Shown: positions 25,993 to 34,090, counted from the first letter of the stretch. The stretch: DNA of 64,000 nt from Nocardioides sp. T2.26MG-1 (GCF_950101795.1 NZ_CATNLZ010000023.1:248001-312000), one strand, 5' to 3'. Numbers and translations are program-made. Notes: generated from the letters alone by a model not told the origin.

Positions 25993-26928
25993 ATGGACGG
26001 ACTCGCGGCCCTGCTGGACGGTCCCCGCGCCCGCGGTGCGTTCCTGCTCCGCTGCCTGATGGACCCGCCCTGGTCGGTCCGGCTCCAGGACGAGGCGCCG
26101 CTGTCACTCACCGCGGTCGTGCGCGGCGGGATGTGGGTCGTCCCCGACGACGCGGCGCCGTTCCACGTCGGCGCCGGGGACCTCCTGGTCGCGACCGGGC
26201 CCGAGCCGTGGACGATCGCGGACGAGGTCGACACTCCGGTGCAGGCGGTGATCCACCCGGGTCAGCACTGCACGACGCCCGAGGGACGATCCCTCGAGGA
26301 GGAGATGCACCAGGGGGTGCGCAGCTGGGGCAACAGCTCCACGGGCGAGGCCGTGCTGCTCACCGGCGCCTACCTGCTCGAGGGCGAGGTCAGCCGCCGG
26401 CTGCTGCGCGCGCTGCCCCGCTTCGTGGTGCTCGGGGAGGCCGACCTGGACTCCCCGCTGCTCCCGCTGCTCGCGCACGAGATCGGCCGGGACGAGCCGG
26501 GCCAGCAGGCGGTGCTCGACCGGCTGCTCGACCTGCTCCTCATCGCGGTGCTCCGGGCCTGGTTCGCGCGGCCCGAGGCCGACCCGCCGGCCTGGTACGC
26601 CGGGCAGTCCGACCCGGTCGTCGGGCCCGCCCTCCGGCTGCTCCAGCACCATCCCGAGCACCCGTGGTCCGTGGCCGAGCTGGCCACCGCCGGCGGCGTC
26701 TCCCGGGCCGCGTTCGCCCGGCGCTTCGCCGACGTGGTGGGCGAGCCCCCGATGGCGTTCCTCACCGGCTGGCGGCTCGCGCTCGCCGCCGACCTGCTGC
26801 GCGAGCCCGATGTAACCCTGGCCGCGGTCGCGCGCCGGGTCGGCTACTCCACGCCGTTCGCCCTCAGCGCGGCCTTCAAGCGCCTCTACGGCGTGAGCCC
26901 GCGCGAGCACCGGGCGGAGCCGGCGTAG
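25993..26928 (+). CDS. AraC family transcriptional regulator with N-terminal cupin
   Basis: 311 aa. Residues 1-180 form a cupin-type ligand domain (PPWSVRLQDEAPLSLTAVVR, GAGDLLVATG); residues 210-311 contain the two HTHs, WSVAELATAGGVSRAAFARR and DVTLAAVARRVGYSTPFALS. This is the subfamily usually found next to a gene for a reductase or membrane protein it controls; here the divergent DUF1772 gene is the natural target. TACGAT at 25981-25986 lies 6 nt before ATG, so the mRNA is probably leaderless. Confidence 0.9.
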   Translation: MDGLAALLDGPRARGAFLLRCLMDPPWSVRLQDEAPLSLTAVVRGGMWVVPDDAAPFHVGAGDLLVATGPEPWTIADEVDTPVQAVIHPGQHCTTPEGRSLEEEMHQGVRSWGNSSTGEAVLLTGAYLLEGEVSRRLLRALPRFVVLGEADLDSPLLPLLAHEIGRDEPGQQAVLDRLLDLLLIAVLRAWFARPEADPPAWYAGQSDPVVGPALRLLQHHPEHPWSVAELATAGGVSRAAFARRFADVVGEPPMAFLTGWRLALAADLLREPDVTLAAVARRVGYSTPFALSAAFKRLYGVSPREHRAEPA

Positions 26929-26940
26929 GTCCCTGGTCTG

Positions 26941-27005
26941 CCGTCGAGACACCAGAAGTGGTTGGCTCCCGGCCCAGATCACCGCCACTTCAGGTGTCTC
27001 GACGG
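26941..27005. repeat. 65-bp palindromic element, family CCGTCGAGACACC, copy 2
   Basis: Arms CCGTCGAGACACCAGAAGTGG and complement with a single mismatch, around a 23-nt loop. The outer 13 bp equal those of copy 1 at 25350; the inner stem differs but still pairs. It starts 13 bp after the AraC-gene stop and ends 12 bp before the end of the convergent DHDPR-like gene, the same setting as copy 1. Confidence 0.85.
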
Positions 27006-27016
27006 AAGACGGTCGC

Positions 27017-28090
27017 TCAGCGGATCGTGCCCACCCCCGGGATCATCGGCAGGTCGAGCGCGGTGATCCAGCCGGGCGGCAGGTCGTTGACCGCGGGTAC
27101 GGCGTTGAGCGCCCGCAGCCCGGTGGCCAGGCAGCCCGCGATGGCCGGGGCGCGGCCGCTGCCGTCGGTGAACCGGAACGCGGTCTCCTGGCTGATCGAG
27201 GGTGAGCCGTCGATGTCCACGCGGTAGACGTCGTCGGCCGAGCCGGCCGGCCACTCGGGCGCCGCGTCCGGGCCGATCCGGTTGACGTGCTCGAGCGTGA
27301 TCACCTCGCGCCCGTCGTACACGCCGTTGATCGTGAACCGGATCGCGGCGACGTTGCCGGCCTCGACGACGCCCTTGGCGGTCATGCGGTCGGTGGGCGT
27401 CACCCACTTCTCCCAGGTGGTCGTGATCTCCTCGAGCTCGATGCCGGCGGCGTGCGCGATCATCGGCACCGTCGCGCCCCACGCCATGATCAGCAGGTCG
27501 GGGATCTGCAGCAGGGGCGTGTACGACGGCGGGCGGCCGATGCCCATCTCGTCCTCGTAGTCGCCCTCGTAGTCGGTGTAGTCGAGCAGCTCGCTCGCGC
27601 GCACCGACCGCACCTCCCCGCACAGGCCCATCAGCGTCAGCGGGAACAGATCGTTGGCGAAGCCCGGGTCGATGCCGGTGGTGAAGCAGGACGCGCCACC
27701 GTCGAGGCTGGCCTCGGTGATCGGCTCGATCCAGCTCGGCGGGTTCTGGGTCATCTCCGGCCAGACCCAGGGCGTCATCGCGGTCGAGCACACGTCGATG
27801 CCCGCGCACAGGAAAGCCGAGATCACCCGGATGTTCTCGTCCGCGTGCTGCGCGGTCGGGCCGTAGTGCACGAGCGCGTCAGGGCGCAGTGCGATCAGCT
27901 CCTCGACGTCGGTGGTCGCGACGATGCCGATGGGCTCCGACAGCCCGCAGAGCTCGGCCACGTCCTTCCCGGCCCGCGTCGAGCGGGTCACGCCGACTCC
28001 GACGAGCTCGAACACCGGGTGTCGGACGATCTCCGCGATCACCATCGACCCCACGACCCCGGTGCCCCAGACGACGACGCGCTTCCTCAT
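27017..28090 (-). CDS. DHDPR-fold NAD(P)H-dependent (amine) dehydrogenase family protein
   Basis: 357-aa Rossmann protein beginning MRKRVVVWGTGVVGSM, with the GxGxxG-like site at residues 9-14 and a dihydrodipicolinate-reductase N-terminal fold (TDVEELIALRPDALVHY, SAFLCAGIDVCSTAM). Family members include 2,4-diaminopentanoate dehydrogenase-like enzymes and uncharacterised proteins in lipid or steroid catabolic clusters. AAGGAG 7 nt before the ATG supports the start. Last gene of the minus-strand operon headed by the LLM gene at 32486; substrate unknown. Confidence 0.8.
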   Translation of the reverse strand: MRKRVVVWGTGVVGSMVIAEIVRHPVFELVGVGVTRSTRAGKDVAELCGLSEPIGIVATTDVEELIALRPDALVHYGPTAQHADENIRVISAFLCAGIDVCSTAMTPWVWPEMTQNPPSWIEPITEASLDGGASCFTTGIDPGFANDLFPLTLMGLCGEVRSVRASELLDYTDYEGDYEDEMGIGRPPSYTPLLQIPDLLIMAWGATVPMIAHAAGIELEEITTTWEKWVTPTDRMTAKGVVEAGNVAAIRFTINGVYDGREVITLEHVNRIGPDAAPEWPAGSADDVYRVDIDGSPSISQETAFRFTDGSGRAPAIAGCLATGLRALNAVPAVNDLPPGWITALDLPMIPGVGTIR

Positions 28091-28106
28091 GCTGTCTCCT
28101 TGTCGG

Positions 28107-28152
28107 GGTGGTTTCGAGGCTCGGGCAGAGCGGCCCTCGCACCTCAACCACC
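28107..28152. repeat. Palindromic element, family GGTGGTTTCGAG...CCTCAACCACC, locus A
   Basis: Begins GGTGGTTTCGAGGC and ends GCACCTCAACCACC; outer 7-bp stem plus inner stem with a small bulge. A partial inverted second copy (GGTGGTTGAG) starts at 28158. It separates the sulfotransferase and DHDPR-like genes. Confidence 0.8.
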
Positions 28153-28198
28153 GCGCCGGTGGTTGAGTTACGCCGAACCGCCACCGCCACCGCCACCG

Positions 28199-29356
28199 TC
28201 ACCGGTCGAACGCTGCGCGGACCCGGTCCTCGGTCAGGCCGTAGTCCTCGAGGGTGTAGCTGTGCGAGGGCTTGGCGTTGCCCTGCTTGGACTCCTGGTC
28301 GATCGCCTCGAGTGCCGCCTGCACCTCCGGGGTCCAGTCGAGCCCGAACTGCTCGTAGATCCGCCTAGTCACCCCGAGCGGGTCCGCCACGAGGTCGCCG
28401 AACGCGACATCGGCGAACTGCGCCTGGTCGTACGCCGGCCGCGCGTCGTGGAAGGCATGGAACGCCCGCGACCACAGGTCGAGCTGGGTCTCCCCGATCG
28501 TGCGCCCGACGTACGTCGTGCTGTGCCCCGCGGTCGTCTCGGCCGAGAGCGAGCACGACGACGCGAGGCAGGTGACCGGGTCGCGGTGGGTGTAGACGAT
28601 CAGCGCGTCCGGGTAGACGCTCATCAGCGCGTCGAGGGCGGTCAGGTGGGAGGGGTTCTTGAGCACCCAGCGCTTCTCGGGGTCGTTGAGGCCGACCAGC
28701 TGGAGGTTCTGCTTGTGCCGGGCGTAGGCGTCCGTCCAGTCCTGCTGCTGCAGCCACGCGGAGTAGCGCGGCACGTTCGCCAGCGACTCGTACGAGTTGG
28801 ACTTGCCGGTCTGGCGCAGCAGCCGCCAGCACTCCTCGACGGTGGTGGCATCCATGTAGTGGATGCCCATGAACTCCGGGCTCTCCACGTGGTGCGCCGA
28901 GAACGCCTGCTGCATCGCCTGGAAGATCGGGTCGGACTCCCACGTCTCCCGCGGTGGCCGCGGCTGGGGGTACTGCGTCAGCCACATCTCCAGACCCTGC
29001 GCCATCGGGTCGGCGTGCAGCAGCCGGTGCAGCGCGGTGGTGCCGGTGCGCGGCAGGCCCATCACGAAGACCGGCCGCTCGATGTGGACCTCGCGGTGCT
29101 CCGGGTGGGCGGTGAACTGCGCCTGGGTGAGCAGCACGCCGACCAGCGCCGACTTCACCTCGGAGCGCTGGAAGTAGTTGCCCCGCGGGGTGAGCCCGGC
29201 CTCCGGCGAGGCGAGGTCCTCGGTGAGGACCCGCAGCCCCGTCTCGTGGGGGGTGCCCCCGAAGTCCGACATCCCCGTCGTCCGCATCGCCGCGGCCGCG
29301 ATGTCCTCGTAGGACCCGACGTCCGCCCGCTCCCGGGTCATGATGTTGTCGCTCAT
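28199..29356 (-). CDS. Sulfotransferase family protein
   Basis: 385-aa PAPS-dependent sulfotransferase-fold protein. The 5'-phosphosulfate loop is VFVMGLPRTGTTALHRLL (about residues 95-112), and the 3'-phosphate site is YTHRDPVTCLASSCSL. A long family-specific N-terminal part precedes the loop. Related proteins cluster with steroid and lipid catabolism genes in actinobacteria; the acceptor is unknown. SD is weak. It is flanked on both sides by the palindromic repeat family, unusual inside an operon. Confidence 0.87.
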   Translation of the reverse strand: MSDNIMTRERADVGSYEDIAAAAMRTTGMSDFGGTPHETGLRVLTEDLASPEAGLTPRGNYFQRSEVKSALVGVLLTQAQFTAHPEHREVHIERPVFVMGLPRTGTTALHRLLHADPMAQGLEMWLTQYPQPRPPRETWESDPIFQAMQQAFSAHHVESPEFMGIHYMDATTVEECWRLLRQTGKSNSYESLANVPRYSAWLQQQDWTDAYARHKQNLQLVGLNDPEKRWVLKNPSHLTALDALMSVYPDALIVYTHRDPVTCLASSCSLSAETTAGHSTTYVGRTIGETQLDLWSRAFHAFHDARPAYDQAQFADVAFGDLVADPLGVTRRIYEQFGLDWTPEVQAALEAIDQESKQGNAKPSHSYTLEDYGLTEDRVRAAFDR

Positions 29357-29370
29357 CGTTCTCTCCCGCT

Positions 29371-29410
29371 GGTTGAGGTGCGAGGGCCGCTAGGCCCGAG
29401 CCTCGAAACC
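29371..29410. repeat. Palindromic element, locus B, first copy
   Basis: GGTTGAGGTGCGAG ... GCCTCGAAACC, the inverted orientation of the family, with a GCTAG-type centre. It lies immediately upstream of the sulfotransferase start on the minus strand. Confidence 0.75.
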
Positions 29411-29419
29411 CGGTGAGCC

Positions 29420-29449
29420 GAGAGGCGGCCTCGATCGAGGCTGCCTCTC
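29420..29449. terminator. 30-nt near-perfect palindrome between repeat copies
   Basis: GAGAGGCGGCCTCGA followed at once by its complement with one mismatch. No U-rich tail. It could attenuate transcription between the SDR and sulfotransferase genes. Confidence 0.5.
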
Positions 29450-29458
29450 GAGCTGCGG

Positions 29459-29509
29459 GGGCTTCGAGGCTCCTGCGCTCGTACCTCGCTCCGGAGCACC
29501 TCAACCACC
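29459..29509. repeat. Palindromic element, locus B, second copy
   Basis: Starts GGGCTTCGAGGCTCC and ends AGCACCTCAACCACC; opposite orientation to the copy at 29371. It ends 1 bp before the SDR stop codon on the minus strand. Confidence 0.75.
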
Positions 29510-29510
29510 G

Positions 29511-30350
29511 CTAGTCGTGGAACTCGCCGCAGTCGACGGTGAGCATCTGCCCGGTGACGGCGGAGGCCAGGTCGGAGGCGAGGAAGAGCGCCGCGCGCGC
29601 CACCTCCTGCGGCGAGGCGAGCCGCTTGAGGTCGGTGGGCGCGGCCTTGGCGGCGTACACCTGCTCATGCGTCGTGCCCTCGACCGCGGCGAGGAAGTCG
29701 AAGTAGCCGCGGTTGACGTCCTCGTAGATGTACGACGGCGCCACGCTGTTGACGCGGATCCCGCGCGGCCCGAGCTCGGTGGCGAGCGACGAGGCGAGGT
29801 GCTCCAGCGTCCCCTTGGAGAGCTTGTAGCCGGCGTACTCCGGCTGGGAGCTGAACACCACGCACGAGTTCAGCATGATGATCGAGCCCTTGCTCTCCGC
29901 GAGCGCGTCGGCGAACAGCGCCGAGAGCCGCAGCGGCGCGAACACGTTGGTCTCGTTGACCTTCGCGAGCTTGCGCGGCTCGATCTGGGTGATCGGATCC
30001 ATGGGCGGGATCGTGAACGCGTTGTTGATGACACAGTCGACGCGGCCGAACGCCTCGAGCGCCTTGTCGCGCAGGCTGACCCGCGAGTCCTCGTCGGTGA
30101 CGTCCGCGACCACGCTCACGACCTTGCCGCCGTACCCCTCCAGCTCGGCCTGCAGCTCGAGCAGCCGCGACTCGGTGCGGCTGGCGATCACCAGGTCGGC
30201 GCCCATCTTCGCGGCCTCCTCGGCCAGCGCCCGCCCCAGGCCGGGGCCGATCCCGGAGATCACGATGACCTTGCCCCGCAGCAGCGGGACCGGCTCGTAG
30301 CGGTCCTCGATCGAGGTGTCGTGGGCCTGTGCGTAGCCAAGGTCGGTCAT
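29511..30350 (-). CDS. SDR family oxidoreductase
   Basis: 279-aa short-chain dehydrogenase with a 25-residue N-terminal extension (YAQAHDTSIEDRYEPVPLLR). Cofactor site VISGIGPGLGRALAEE, NNAF in place of NNAG, active-site Ser in LNSCVVFSS, and YKLSKGT as Tyr-x-x-x-Lys. The ATG at 30348-30350 shares one base with the stop of the DUF1214 gene (TGATG), so translation is coupled. Probably oxidises a hydroxyl group in the same pathway; substrate unknown. Confidence 0.9.
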   Translation of the reverse strand: MTDLGYAQAHDTSIEDRYEPVPLLRGKVIVISGIGPGLGRALAEEAAKMGADLVIASRTESRLLELQAELEGYGGKVVSVVADVTDEDSRVSLRDKALEAFGRVDCVINNAFTIPPMDPITQIEPRKLAKVNETNVFAPLRLSALFADALAESKGSIIMLNSCVVFSSQPEYAGYKLSKGTLEHLASSLATELGPRGIRVNSVAPSYIYEDVNRGYFDFLAAVEGTTHEQVYAAKAAPTDLKRLASPQEVARAALFLASDLASAVTGQMLTVDCGEFHD

Positions 30351-31495
30351 CAGCTCAGCATCCTTCGGGCGACGGAGCGCTGCCGGGCGGCGATCCGCTC
30401 GGCGTACTGCTCGGTGGTGAGGGGGGTGAAGTGCGGCAGTCGGCTCGGTACGTCGGCGGTCTTGACGACCTCGACGACCGGGCCGTCCTCCGGGCCGAGG
30501 TCGCGCTCGAGGCGCTGCCAGCGCAGCATGATCGAGCCGGTGCGGTGGCCGGTGGTCTCGAGCCAGTTCGCGATCGGGGCGCCGCCGGGCGGCGTCTCGG
30601 AGATCACGAACCGCATCAGGCCGTCGGGGTCGGTGACCGCCTGGGCCTTGGTGAGCGAGGTCTGGTGGGTCTCGTAGTCGGTGGAGACGTACCAGTCGGA
30701 GCCGATCTGGATCGCCTGGTAGGCGCAGTCGGTGCACTCGGGCACCGTGACGATCAGCGCCTCGTCGTCGGCGAGGTCGTAGTGGCCGATCGAGGAACGC
30801 TGCGAGGACAGGCCGCCCGGAGTCGACTGCGGCGCGGTCGGCTGGTTCGCCGGCTCCTTGCGTTCGAAGAACTGCGGAAACGCCAGCCAGGTCTGGATCG
30901 ACCCGGTCAGCAGCTTGGCCGCGACCTCGTACTTGCGCTCCAACCGGGCCTGGGTGAGCGGGGCGGCCGGAAGGCCGACGGTGTCGGTGCGCTCGATCCA
31001 GAGCCGGCCGCGCTCCTCGGTGTCCCAGTCGTTGTAGACCTCGCGCACGATCATCGTCTTGGCGCCGGGCTCGGCGACGTAGGTGAACTCGAACGACCCG
31101 TCCTCGGCGATGTCGAGCTCGCGGTCGTCGAACGCTGCGTAATCGAAGGGCACCTCTCCGGGTCCGTAGGACCCCGCCATCACCTGGAAGGACAGGTCGG
31201 CGGTAGTGCCGCGGACGCCGCGCACGACGTACTCGACGCCCTCCTTGAGGTAGGCGTTGAAGTAGATCGCGTCCGGGTTGTCCAGGCCCTGCCGGGAGAA
31301 CTGGTGCGTGGGGTTGATGAACAGCGGCCGGTCGAGGTCGTGGTCGAAAGCCATCTGCAGGGCCATCCGGATCCGTCCTGCGAGGTAGTCGTAGCCCTCC
31401 AGCAGGTCCAGCTCGGTGCGGATGAACGGCGCGCTCTCGATGAGCTTCTCCGCCTCGGCGATCGCGTCCTGCAGGGGCCGGGTGAGGTCGCTCAT
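30350..31495 (-). CDS. DUF1214 domain-containing protein
   Basis: 381-aa soluble protein. The C-terminal part (SDWYVSTDYETHQTSLTKAQ and VISETPPGGAPIANWL, MLRWQRLE) matches the DUF1214 domain; the N-terminal part (PLFINPTHQFSRQGLDNPD, IYFNAYL) is the companion region often found with it. The function is unknown; members recur in steroid, alkane and terpenoid gene clusters of actinobacteria. One-base overlap with the SDR gene. Upstream lies a repeat pair at 31507-31602. Confidence 0.82.
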   Translation of the reverse strand: MSDLTRPLQDAIAEAEKLIESAPFIRTELDLLEGYDYLAGRIRMALQMAFDHDLDRPLFINPTHQFSRQGLDNPDAIYFNAYLKEGVEYVVRGVRGTTADLSFQVMAGSYGPGEVPFDYAAFDDRELDIAEDGSFEFTYVAEPGAKTMIVREVYNDWDTEERGRLWIERTDTVGLPAAPLTQARLERKYEVAAKLLTGSIQTWLAFPQFFERKEPANQPTAPQSTPGGLSSQRSSIGHYDLADDEALIVTVPECTDCAYQAIQIGSDWYVSTDYETHQTSLTKAQAVTDPDGLMRFVISETPPGGAPIANWLETTGHRTGSIMLRWQRLERDLGPEDGPVVEVVKTADVPSRLPHFTPLTTEQYAERIAARQRSVARRMLS

Positions 31496-31506
31496 GCGTC
31501 CACCTC

Positions 31507-31552
31507 GGTGGTTTCGGGGCTCCTCGCTAGCGCTCGTCGCACCTCAACCACC
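31507..31552. repeat. Palindromic element, locus C, first copy
   Basis: GGTGGTTTCGGGGC ... GCACCTCAACCACC with CGCTAGCGC at its centre. Paired head-to-head with the copy at 31564. Confidence 0.8.
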
Positions 31553-31563
31553 GTGTCGCCGCC

Positions 31564-31602
31564 GGCGGTTGAGGTGCGAGCGCAGCGAGCCTCGAAACCC
31601 CG
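31564..31602. repeat. Palindromic element, locus C, second copy (inverted)
   Basis: GGCGGTTGAGGTGCGAGCGC ... GAGCCTCGAAACC. Together with 31507-31552 it forms a large composite inverted repeat between the DUF1214 gene start and the LLM gene stop. Confidence 0.8.
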
Positions 31603-31607
31603 GCGGC

Positions 31608-32486
31608 TCACGAGCCCACCTTGGCGATGATCTGCTCGGCGTACCGCTCGAGGTGCTCGATCTTCTTGTCCAGCGGCTCGGTGTCGGGGCCCTTGATGTA
31701 GGGCACCCGGAACCCGACGATGCAGTCGGTGACGCCCTTGTCCTCCAGGCGCTTGATGCCGTCGAGGTCGTAGGCGTCGTACGAGATCACGTGCACCTCG
31801 AAGTCGTCGCGAGTGTCGCCCTCCTCCTGGCGGATCTCCGCCAGCCGCTTGAGCAGCCGGTCGAGCTCCTCGCCGTCGCCGCCGGCGTGCATCCAGCCGT
31901 CACCCTTGCGCACGGCCCGGCGCAGCGCGGCGTCGACATGGCCGCCGACCAGCAGCGGGATCCTCTCGCTCGCGCCGGGGCACTGCTTGAGCGCGTCGAC
32001 GTCGTAGAACTCGCCGTGGTACTCGAAGTGCTCGCCGGTGGTCAGCCCGCGCAGGATGTCCATGCACTCGTCCATCCGCTTGCCGCGCCGCTCCCACGGC
32101 ACGCCCATCGCGTCGAAGTCCTCGGGCCAGGGCGAGATGCCGACGCCGAGCCCGAGCCGGTTGCCCGAGAGGTAGGCCAGCGAGGAGGCCTGCTTGGCGA
32201 CCAGCACCGGCGGGCGGATCGGCAGCTTGAGCACGAACGGCGTGAGCCGCAGCGTCGTGGTGTGCGCGAACAGATGCGCGCACAGCACCATCGTCTCGAT
32301 GAACTCCTTGCCCTCGAGGAACTCGCGGTCCCCGGTGTCGGTGTAGGGGTACTTCGAGTCGGAGTCCTTGGGGTAGATCAGGCTGTCGGCGACCGTCATC
32401 GACGTGTAGCCGGCCTGCTCGGCCGCCTGGGCGAGCGGCGCGTAGTACGTCGCCTGGGTCATCGCCTCGGCATAGGTGAACCTCAT
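31608..32486 (-). CDS. LLM class (F420-dependent) oxidoreductase
   Basis: 292-aa TIM-barrel protein of the luciferase-like monooxygenase family, probably using F420. Typical blocks are LVAKQASSLAYLSGNRLGLG, VGISPWPEDFDAMGVPW and IPLLVGGHVDAALRRAV. It is the first gene of the minus operon. TACTCT on the minus strand (32494-32499) is 7 nt before the ATG, suggesting a leaderless message, and a KstR-type box at 32498-32511 overlaps that -10, so repression there is expected. Substrate unknown. Confidence 0.88.
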   Translation of the reverse strand: MRFTYAEAMTQATYYAPLAQAAEQAGYTSMTVADSLIYPKDSDSKYPYTDTGDREFLEGKEFIETMVLCAHLFAHTTTLRLTPFVLKLPIRPPVLVAKQASSLAYLSGNRLGLGVGISPWPEDFDAMGVPWERRGKRMDECMDILRGLTTGEHFEYHGEFYDVDALKQCPGASERIPLLVGGHVDAALRRAVRKGDGWMHAGGDGEELDRLLKRLAEIRQEEGDTRDDFEVHVISYDAYDLDGIKRLEDKGVTDCIVGFRVPYIKGPDTEPLDKKIEHLERYAEQIIAKVGS

Positions 32487-32497
32487 GGGCCACAGAG

Positions 32498-32511
32498 TAG
32501 AACGTGTTCCA
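32498..32511. promoter_or_regulatory. KstR-type operator in divergent promoter
   Basis: TAGAACGTGTTCCA fits TNNAACNNGTTNNA at all fixed positions and equals the 17386 site except for the two central bases. It overlaps the inferred -10 of the LLM gene and lies 15 bp upstream of the NTF2-like gene start. Confidence 0.68.
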
Positions 32512-32526
32512 GTTTTCTGCCAGAGT

Positions 32527-32958
32527 GTGGCCGTGGACCTCCAGGAGATCAGCGACCGTCTCGAGATCGAGGGCGTGCTCGTCCGCTACACCCGCGCGAT
32601 CGACACCGGCGACTGGGACGCGCTCGACACCGTGTTCACCCCCGACGCGGAGATCGACTACACCGAGTCCGGCGGCGTGGCCGACACCTACCCCGCGGTG
32701 AAGCCGTGGCTGGCGGAGGTGCTGCCGGCGTTCTTCCCGAAGCGGATGCACTCCCTGGGGCAGGTCGACGTCCGGCTCGAGGGGGACAGTGCGACGGTCA
32801 CGGCGTACTTCCACAACCCTATGCCCATAGACGACGGCGCCGGCGGCACCAAGGTCGTGGAGTTCGGCGGTCTCTACCATCACTCCATGGTGCGGACCCC
32901 CGACGGTTGGCGCAGCCGCAAGCTCCACGAGGAGATCATCTGGAAGCGTGGCCTGTGA
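32527..32958 (+). CDS. SnoaL/NTF2-like family protein
   Basis: 143-aa alpha+beta barrel protein. The N-terminal DLQEISDRLEIEGVLVRYTR and IDTGDWDALDTVFTPDAEID blocks are diagnostic of SnoaL_4-type proteins, which include ketosteroid-isomerase-like and dehydratase enzymes. The start is GTG 32527 or 32533; there is no clear SD, so the message may be nearly leaderless. It shares the KstR-type operator with the divergent LLM operon, so it probably acts on the same class of compound. Confidence 0.83.
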   Translation: MAVDLQEISDRLEIEGVLVRYTRAIDTGDWDALDTVFTPDAEIDYTESGGVADTYPAVKPWLAEVLPAFFPKRMHSLGQVDVRLEGDSATVTAYFHNPMPIDDGAGGTKVVEFGGLYHHSMVRTPDGWRSRKLHEEIIWKRGL

Positions 32959-33440
32959 GCACGACCAAGCGGAAGCCGCAGGGGCTCGACTCCCCGCTGA
33001 CCGCGAAGCTCATCAAGTACGGCGCCCGCGCCCAGGTCAGGGCCTTCCGGCTGACCAACGGCCGGATCGGGTCGAAGTGGCGGATCGGCGCGGGGTTCCG
33101 CAAGCCGGTCCCGACGCTGCTGCTCAACCACGTGGGTCGCACGTCGGGACGGACGTTCACGACCCCGCTGCTCTACCTCGAGGACGGCCGCGACCTGGTG
33201 ATCGTCGCGTCGCAGGGCGGGCTCCCGAAGAACCCGCAGTGGTACCCCAACCTGGTCGCGCAACCGGAGGTGACCGTGGAGCTGCGCGGCGAGGGCGTGC
33301 GGCCGGTCCGGGCGCGCACGGCGGCGTCTGAGGAGCGGGCCGCGCTCTGGCCGCGGCTGGTCGAGCTGTACGCCGACTTTGCGAGCTATGCGTCCTGGAC
33401 CGACCGTGAGATCCCCGTCGTGGTCCTCGAGCCGCGCTGA
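32955..33440 (+). CDS. Deazaflavin (F420)-dependent nitroreductase family protein
   Basis: 161-aa split-barrel protein of the DDN/DUF385 family. TLLLNHVGRTSGRTFTTPLL and VASQGGLPKNPQWYPNLVAQ are the usual F420-binding blocks. Members include Ddn and FDOR-type quinone or enone reductases. GTG start overlaps the SnoaL-like stop (GTGA). With the LLM enzyme opposite, two likely F420 users share one operator. Confidence 0.87.
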   Translation: MSTTKRKPQGLDSPLTAKLIKYGARAQVRAFRLTNGRIGSKWRIGAGFRKPVPTLLLNHVGRTSGRTFTTPLLYLEDGRDLVIVASQGGLPKNPQWYPNLVAQPEVTVELRGEGVRPVRARTAASEERAALWPRLVELYADFASYASWTDREIPVVVLEPR

Positions 33441-33445
33441 CGTGT

Positions 33446-33474
33446 TTGGCCTGGTTTGGCCGGGCACCGACAAT
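33446..33474 (+). promoter_or_regulatory. Sigma70-type promoter candidate for the membrane protein gene
   Basis: TTGGCC (33446-33451) and GACAAT (33469-33474) with a 17-nt spacer. TTTGGCC also occurs twice, 10 bp apart. The GTG start at 33512 follows a GGGGGAG box. Confidence 0.45.
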
Positions 33475-33511
33475 GGAGGGACGACGAACCGACCGACGGG
33501 GGAGATGACGC

Positions 33512-34090
33512 GTGTCCGAGCAGCTGCCCGAAGGCCCTGACGAGCGGCACCCGATCGTCATCGGCCTGGTGGCGCTGGTGGCGGTCGCCGTGTCCGTGGG
33601 CCTGATCATGGGCGTCGTGGTGCTCGCCGGGACGCACGTGCTCGGCCTCGGTGGCGGTGACGACAGTGGCGGGTCGACCTCGGCGCGGTCGATGTACCTG
33701 CCCCGCCCGGTGAAGACCCCCGCGGCCACGGGGCCGGAGATCACCCTGGCCCCCGGCCCGTCCGCGTCCTCGAAGGCCACGCAGCCGACGAAGGACCCGA
33801 CGAAGTCCCGGAAGCCGCGCAAGCAGATCACGCTCTCCGCGTCCGTGACCTCCGCCGGCCCGATGGAGCCGTTCGGCCTGACCGGCGTCTATCCCGGTGG
33901 CGAGGGCGCGATCCTGCAGGTGCAGCGGTTCACGGCGGGGTCGTGGCAGGACTTCCCGGTCACGGCGTCGGTGAGCGACGAGACGTTCCAGACCTCCGTG
34001 GCGACGAGCTATCCGGGCCCGAACCGGTTCCGCGTGGTCGACACCGACACCGGGCTGGAGTCCAACGAGGTCAGGATCACGATCGGCTGA
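33512..34090 (+). CDS. Membrane-anchored protein with extracytoplasmic beta-rich domain, unknown function
   Basis: 192 aa. Residues 1-14 are cytoplasmic, 15-42 form one membrane helix (IVIGLVALVAVAVSVGLIMG), 45-105 are a Gly/Ser/Thr/Pro-rich linker ending in a basic patch (TKSRKPRKQ), and 106-192 look like an Ig-type beta sandwich (LSASVTSAGPMEPFGLTGVY to NEVRITIG). No Cys or enzymatic motif. A wall-spanning exposed domain is likely. The last 82 bp overlap the end of the convergent transporter gene. Confidence 0.72.
   Translation: MSEQLPEGPDERHPIVIGLVALVAVAVSVGLIMGVVVLAGTHVLGLGGGDDSGGSTSARSMYLPRPVKTPAATGPEITLAPGPSASSKATQPTKDPTKSRKPRKQITLSASVTSAGPMEPFGLTGVYPGGEGAILQVQRFTAGSWQDFPVTASVSDETFQTSVATSYPGPNRFRVVDTDTGLESNEVRITIG

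Noticed and set aside
27017..28090. dapB (dihydrodipicolinate reductase)
   Set aside because: The N-terminal fold is shared, but the DapB catalytic HH motif and the lysine-pathway context are missing and the protein is too long.
31608..32486. Bacterial luciferase or alkane monooxygenase call for the LLM gene
   Set aside because: It belongs to the broad F420-type LLM class; no luxB-like partner or flavin reductase is adjacent.
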